A stretch of 10,856 nucleotides of DNA, from the NCBI GenBank assembly GCA_012512795.1, contig JAAZDL010000025.1, forward strand, positions 1 to 10,856, given 5' to 3'. Both the position numbers and the translations under genes were made by a program. The DNA is from Mycoplasmatota bacterium. GTDB lineage: Bacteria; Bacillota_I; Bacilli_A; RF39; UBA660. The notes under the pieces are model-generated. The model was not told the origin of the DNA. It did no database searches and saw nothing but the letters and a program-made list of their open reading frames with translations. Positions 8,459-10,856 of the stretch are shown piece by piece. Numbering within the stretch: position 1 is the stretch's first letter; the number at the start of each line of letters is the position of its first letter.

Positions 8459-8467
8459 ATTTATAAT

Positions 8468-8839
8468 TTATACTAATTCTACAGTAGCTCCAGCTTCTTC
8501 TAATTTAGCTTTTAATTCATCTGCTTCACTTGATGGAATATTTTCTTTTACGCTTCCACCAGCATCAGCGATATCTTTAGCTTCTTTTAATCCTAAACCT
8601 GTAGCTTCTCTAATTACTTTAATTACTTGTAATTTTTGAGCTCCTGCTTCTTTTAATGAAACAGTTTTAGTTGCGCTAGCACTAGCACTTTCAGCTTCTG
8701 CTACAGGAGCAGCAGCTACAGCTACAGCACTTGGATCAACACCAAATTCCTCTTTCATCATATCAACTAATTCTTTAACTTCTAAAATAGTTTTTTCTTT
8801 TAACGCTTCAATAATATCTTTATTTGCAATCTTTGCCAT
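8468..8839 (-). CDS. rplL: 50S ribosomal protein L7/L12 (bL12)
   Basis: bL12 is the multicopy stalk protein of the large subunit. Its C-terminal domain recruits and activates EF-Tu, EF-G and IF2. The 123 residues fit the family. An N-terminal dimerisation domain (about 1-33) is followed by an Ala/Ser-rich flexible hinge (about 34-57). The globular C-terminal domain carries LKEAGAQKLQVIKVIRE and the conserved GLGLKEAK factor-binding helix (about 62-88), ending EEAGATVELV. The segment before the C-terminal domain is TKTVSL rather than the usual EKTEFDV, a mild divergence. The ATG shares one base with the rplJ stop (TAATG). Its GGAGG lies within the last rplJ codons, nine bases upstream, so initiation is likely coupled yet strong, as needed for several L12 copies per L10. 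A terminator follows. Confidence 0.98.
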   Translation of the reverse strand: MAKIANKDIIEALKEKTILEVKELVDMMKEEFGVDPSAVAVAAAPVAEAESASASATKTVSLKEAGAQKLQVIKVIREATGLGLKEAKDIADAGGSVKENIPSSEADELKAKLEEAGATVELV

Positions 8840-9342
8840 TAGTTATTTCCTCCTTCTTCTAACTTTTCAGCATATAAATTAAGTCCTATACTTAAATTTC
8901 TTACATGTTCCATTAACCCACCAGCAAACATTGTAAGTAGTCCTTCCATACTAGGTATAGTAGCATACTCATTAATTGTTTTTAAATCAACAATTTCTGA
9001 ATCAATACATCCAACTCTGATTTCTAAAGCAGGATGTTCTTTAGCAAACTTACTAACAATTTTAATTGGCTCTATAATAGAATCTGCAAAAAGGTAAGCA
9101 TTTGGTCCTTCCATATAATCATCTAAATTAATATTCTTATTTTTTAATGCAATGTTCATAAGAGTATTTTTATAAACTTTTATATCAGAATTTACTTCTC
9201 TTAACTTTCTTCTTAGTTCAGCTACTTCAGTAACTTTAAGTCCTTGATAATCTAATAACAAAAATGTTTTAGCATTATCTATCTTATTACTAATTTCACT
9301 AACTACAGCTTCTTTTTGTTTGAGAATTTCTTTACTTGCCAT
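8839..9342 (-). CDS. rplJ: 50S ribosomal protein L10 (uL10)
   Basis: uL10 anchors the ribosomal stalk. Its N-terminal domain binds 23S rRNA near L11, and its C-terminal helix carries the L12 dimers. The 167 residues match bacterial L10. Recognisable parts are the opening helix MASKEILKQKEAVV, the FLLLDYQGLKV segment (27-37), the LRRKLRE helix with VYKNTL (43-61), the EGPNAYLF loop (78-85), and the C-terminal helix around LSIGLNLYAEKLEE that binds L12. AAAGGAGA stands six bases before the ATG. The gene is first in the rplJ-rplL unit and has a recognisable L10 leader upstream, so autogenous repression by the L10-L12 complex is likely. rplK and rplA, usual upstream neighbours, are not adjacent here. 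Confidence 0.98.
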   Translation of the reverse strand: MASKEILKQKEAVVSEISNKIDNAKTFLLLDYQGLKVTEVAELRRKLREVNSDIKVYKNTLMNIALKNKNINLDDYMEGPNAYLFADSIIEPIKIVSKFAKEHPALEIRVGCIDSEIVDLKTINEYATIPSMEGLLTMFAGGLMEHVRNLSIGLNLYAEKLEEGGNN

Positions 9343-9365
9343 AAATAGTCTCCTTTCATATATTT

Positions 9366-9388
9366 AAAAAGTTTCCACAAGGAAACTT
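9366..9388 (-). terminator. Possible attenuator hairpin in the rplJ leader
   Basis: The minus strand has an 8-bp perfect stem AAGTTTCC/GGAAACTT (9388-9381 and 9376-9369) with loop TTGT. Only three Ts follow beyond the stem before AAA, so it is a weak intrinsic terminator. It lies between the L10-binding motif and the rplJ Shine-Dalgarno sequence, where transcription attenuation is known for the B. subtilis rplJL leader. Its 5' arm can instead pair with the CGAGGAAAU segment upstream. Confidence 0.55.
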
Positions 9389-9459
9389 ACATTTAAAATG
9401 TTAATTATTTCCTCGGTAAGATTTATTTGTGTACTTACTGTCGTTGGTCACTTCAATGT
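9366..9459 (-). ncRNA. Ribosomal protein L10 leader (cis-regulatory RNA of rplJL)
   Basis: The leader contains TGACCAACGACAGTAAG (9450-9434) and CTTACCGAGG (9420-9411). These form a stem GUAAG/CUUAC flanked by the conserved ACCAACGACAG and CCGAGG elements of L10 leaders, which mimic the L10 site on 23S rRNA. The core is 9411-9450. I extend the element from the likely transcription start to the attenuator hairpin. Binding of the L10-L12 complex should repress the operon. I recognised it by eye; no covariance search was run. Confidence 0.8.
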
Positions 9460-9464
9460 TATTG

Positions 9465-9493
9465 ATTATACAACACATTTTATAATTTGTAAA
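9465..9493 (-). promoter_or_regulatory. Predicted sigma-A promoter of rplJL
   Basis: The minus strand has -35 TTTACA at 9493-9488 (five of six consensus bases), exactly 17 bases of spacer, and a perfect -10 TATAAT at 9470-9465. Transcription would begin near 9459-9457, just upstream of the L10 leader core. This is the best promoter in the window by consensus match. Confidence 0.82.
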
Positions 9494-9499
9494 CACATT

Positions 9500-9516
9500 T
9501 TAAACAATTTGTTTAA
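9500..9516 (-). repeat. AT-rich inverted repeat overlapping the stop of the surface-type protein gene
   Basis: The 17 bases form an interrupted palindrome with 8-base arms TTAAACAA and TTGTTTAA around a single A. It can fold as a 6-bp stem with a five-base loop. It begins at the TAA stop of the upstream gene but has only one G-C pair and no T tract, so it is at best a weak terminator. It also lies close to the rplJ -35. Confidence 0.4.
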
Positions 9517-10856
9517 TCTATAGCTATAATATACGGTTTGCTAGTAGTTCCAGTACCAGAAGGTAATACACGCACACTCGGATTAAGTGTAATAACCGGG
9601 AAAACCGCAAGTTCTTCACTTACTTCAAAAGCACTATCAAGAGCTCCATCTGAATAAACAATATTAACAGCTGACATTTGATTATGATAGCCATGAGGAC
9701 TCATAGTCCAATATGTTTCATTTGTAACTAGATAATGTGTTTGATTATTATTGTAATAACTTGATCCACCAGCAAATATAACTTCATCAGACGTTATTAA
9801 TCCTACCGGATAAGTAAGTGATCTATTTCCGTCATTATTACTTACAGTAAACTTATCATTTTTTCTACTGCATACAAACGAAGGATTATTATTATTGTCC
9901 GAATAATACGATGTATTTCCAAGACCTAATCTAGTTACTACGTTATATAATGTTGCATTTGTTCCATATCCTAAAGTTGTAAATGTTATTTCATAAAGTT
10001 CTCTTCCAGGCGCAACAGTTCTATCATTACAATAAGGAGTATCAGAAATCAAATATGATGAGTTTGATAATTTCCAATCAAGTTGAGAAAAATTACAAGT
10101 CGTCTCTCCATATGCATAACAATCAACTTGAGTAGCATTATTTCCAGTATACCATGCATCTATTACTTTTTTTATTGTACTATTATATGTATTTGAATGT
10201 GCTTGATTATATGAAGTTGAATTTGAAGATCCTAAGCAAGAACCTGCTGTACATGAATTATTTAATCCCATCATATATCCTATATAAGAATTATCACCAT
10301 ATGTATTATTAAATCTCGAATATGCTATAGGACTTGCATTATTACTACAAGTATTATTTGAACTAGCATTACCCCAATAAAATAATCTAATCCCACCATC
10401 TTCTGTAGTTCTAACTATTTTCCAACAATATCCAGAGAATACAACATAATTATTATTTATATTTCCTCTATAATAATATACTGTTTCTCCCCCTTCAGTC
10501 ATATTAGAATCAGTAGCATAGTATACTCCTTTTCCATTATTATTTTTACCATTAGAATCACATCTTTGGTAATTATTATTTGAATCTTCATAAAAGTAAC
10601 AACTATCATTACTTTTTGTAAAGTCAATTCCATTTTCGTTTGATACAAATGTACTTCTAATATCATCAGGAAAAACACAATTGTCTGATAATATTTTATA
10701 TTTAAGAGTATTAGAATCAAAAGGGTTTTCAGCACAATCAAAACTTGAATCGCAAGATAAGTTTTCATAACCACCTTCCAGCACATTATCAACTGAAATT
10801 TGATCAATACTATCAATACTTGGAATACCTCCATAATATTTACCACCTGATACTGA
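9513..10856 (-). CDS. Probable secreted or surface protein, Cys- and Asn-rich, function unknown (N-terminus outside window)
   Basis: The open frame runs to the window edge: 447 residues are visible and the true start is missing. An in-frame GTG at 10784 has no reason to be the start, since coding-like sequence continues upstream of it. I cannot name a function. The composition is rich in Asn, Ser, Tyr and Thr, with runs of three or four Asn and 13 Cys, suggesting an extracellular, disulfide-bonded protein. Landmarks counted from the window edge are GYCWKIVR near Trp145, YPVGLITSDE at 349-358, YWTMSP at 382-387, and a C-terminal segment with FPVITLNPSV, a Gly/Thr linker and KPYIIAID. This layout (buried W-K-I strand, late W-x-M-S-P, final P-V-I-x-L) recalls large families of gut Bacilli surface proteins and, distantly, DUF6273-like domains; that is inference. 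There is no LPXTG motif or C-terminal membrane helix, so any anchor must be N-terminal. Confidence 0.75.
   Translation of the reverse strand, partial: SVSGGKYYGGIPSIDSIDQISVDNVLEGGYENLSCDSSFDCAENPFDSNTLKYKILSDNCVFPDDIRSTFVSNENGIDFTKSNDSCYFYEDSNNNYQRCDSNGKNNNGKGVYYATDSNMTEGGETVYYYRGNINNNYVVFSGYCWKIVRTTEDGGIRLFYWGNASSNNTCSNNASPIAYSRFNNTYGDNSYIGYMMGLNNSCTAGSCLGSSNSTSYNQAHSNTYNSTIKKVIDAWYTGNNATQVDCYAYGETTCNFSQLDWKLSNSSYLISDTPYCNDRTVAPGRELYEITFTTLGYGTNATLYNVVTRLGLGNTSYYSDNNNNPSFVCSRKNDKFTVSNNDGNRSLTYPVGLITSDEVIFAGGSSYYNNNQTHYLVTNETYWTMSPHGYHNQMSAVNIVYSDGALDSAFEVSEELAVFPVITLNPSVRVLPSGTGTTSKPYIIAID

Noticed and set aside
10782..10784. GTG as the start of the surface-type protein
   Set aside because: The 24 upstream codons to the window edge are open and of the same composition, and no signal peptide or clear ribosome site marks this GTG. 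The gene is treated as 5'-partial.
10499..10846. Minus-strand frame of 115 codons, Ile/Leu/Met rich
   Set aside because: It overlaps the surface-type gene in another frame. The long frame continues with consistent composition to the window edge, and this one reflects AT-rich codons shifted by one.
1..10856. CRISPR array, insertion sequence, tRNA or rRNA genes
   Set aside because: I saw no regularly spaced repeats, transposase-like frames, terminal inverted repeats or tRNA-like cloverleaf sequences. The region is core housekeeping apart from the right end.

Overview
This is an AT-rich window (my estimate is roughly 30% G+C), and every gene in it lies on the minus strand. It carries the low-GC Firmicutes/Bacilli core order rplJ-rplL-methyltransferase-rpoB-rpoC. 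That order, strong GGAGG-type ribosome binding sites, U-tailed terminators, an L10-type rplJ leader and a B. subtilis-sized RpoC all point to the Bacilli. The methyltransferase ends in TGA and no gene needs TGA read as Trp, so this is not a code-4 mycoplasma. The large Asn/Tyr/Cys-rich surface-type protein next to rplJ resembles proteins I associate with uncultured gut Bacilli (RF39-like or Erysipelotrichia-like lineages); that placement is inference.

Layout in transcription order, from right to left: (1) 10856-9513, the C-terminal 447 codons of a probable secreted, cysteine-rich and asparagine-rich protein whose start lies outside the window. (2) 9493-8436, the rplJ-rplL unit: a good sigma-A promoter, an L10 leader RNA with a possible attenuator hairpin, rplJ and rplL overlapping as TAATG, then a terminator. 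(3) 8400-7807, an RsmC/YbxB-type methyltransferase with its own Shine-Dalgarno sequence and no clear promoter, so probably read through from rplL. (4) 7778-373, a promoter region with two offset -35/-10 pairs, rpoB (GTG start), rpoC (overlapping as TAATG) and a hairpin terminator that begins inside the last rpoC codons. (5) 364-1, a promoter with an extended -10 and the first 102 codons of ffh (SRP54), cut by the window edge.

The genes work together in macromolecule synthesis. L10 and L7/L12 form the ribosomal stalk that recruits translation GTPases, and L10 probably represses its own operon through the leader. The methyltransferase probably modifies RNA. RpoB and RpoC make the catalytic core of RNA polymerase, and Ffh targets nascent membrane and secreted proteins. 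The neighbours are atypical: rplK-rplA are not directly upstream of rplJ, and the usual rpsL-rpsG-fusA block is not directly downstream of rpoC.

Most of the window is conserved housekeeping DNA, and I see no mobile element, CRISPR array, tRNA or rRNA. The points that most deserve a second look are the RpoB rifampicin pocket, which naturally carries residues equivalent to known resistance mutations; the rplJ leader, where an antiterminator and a terminator can be drawn as mutually exclusive; the 8-bp repeat that duplicates the rpoBC promoter; and the unplaced surface-type protein.
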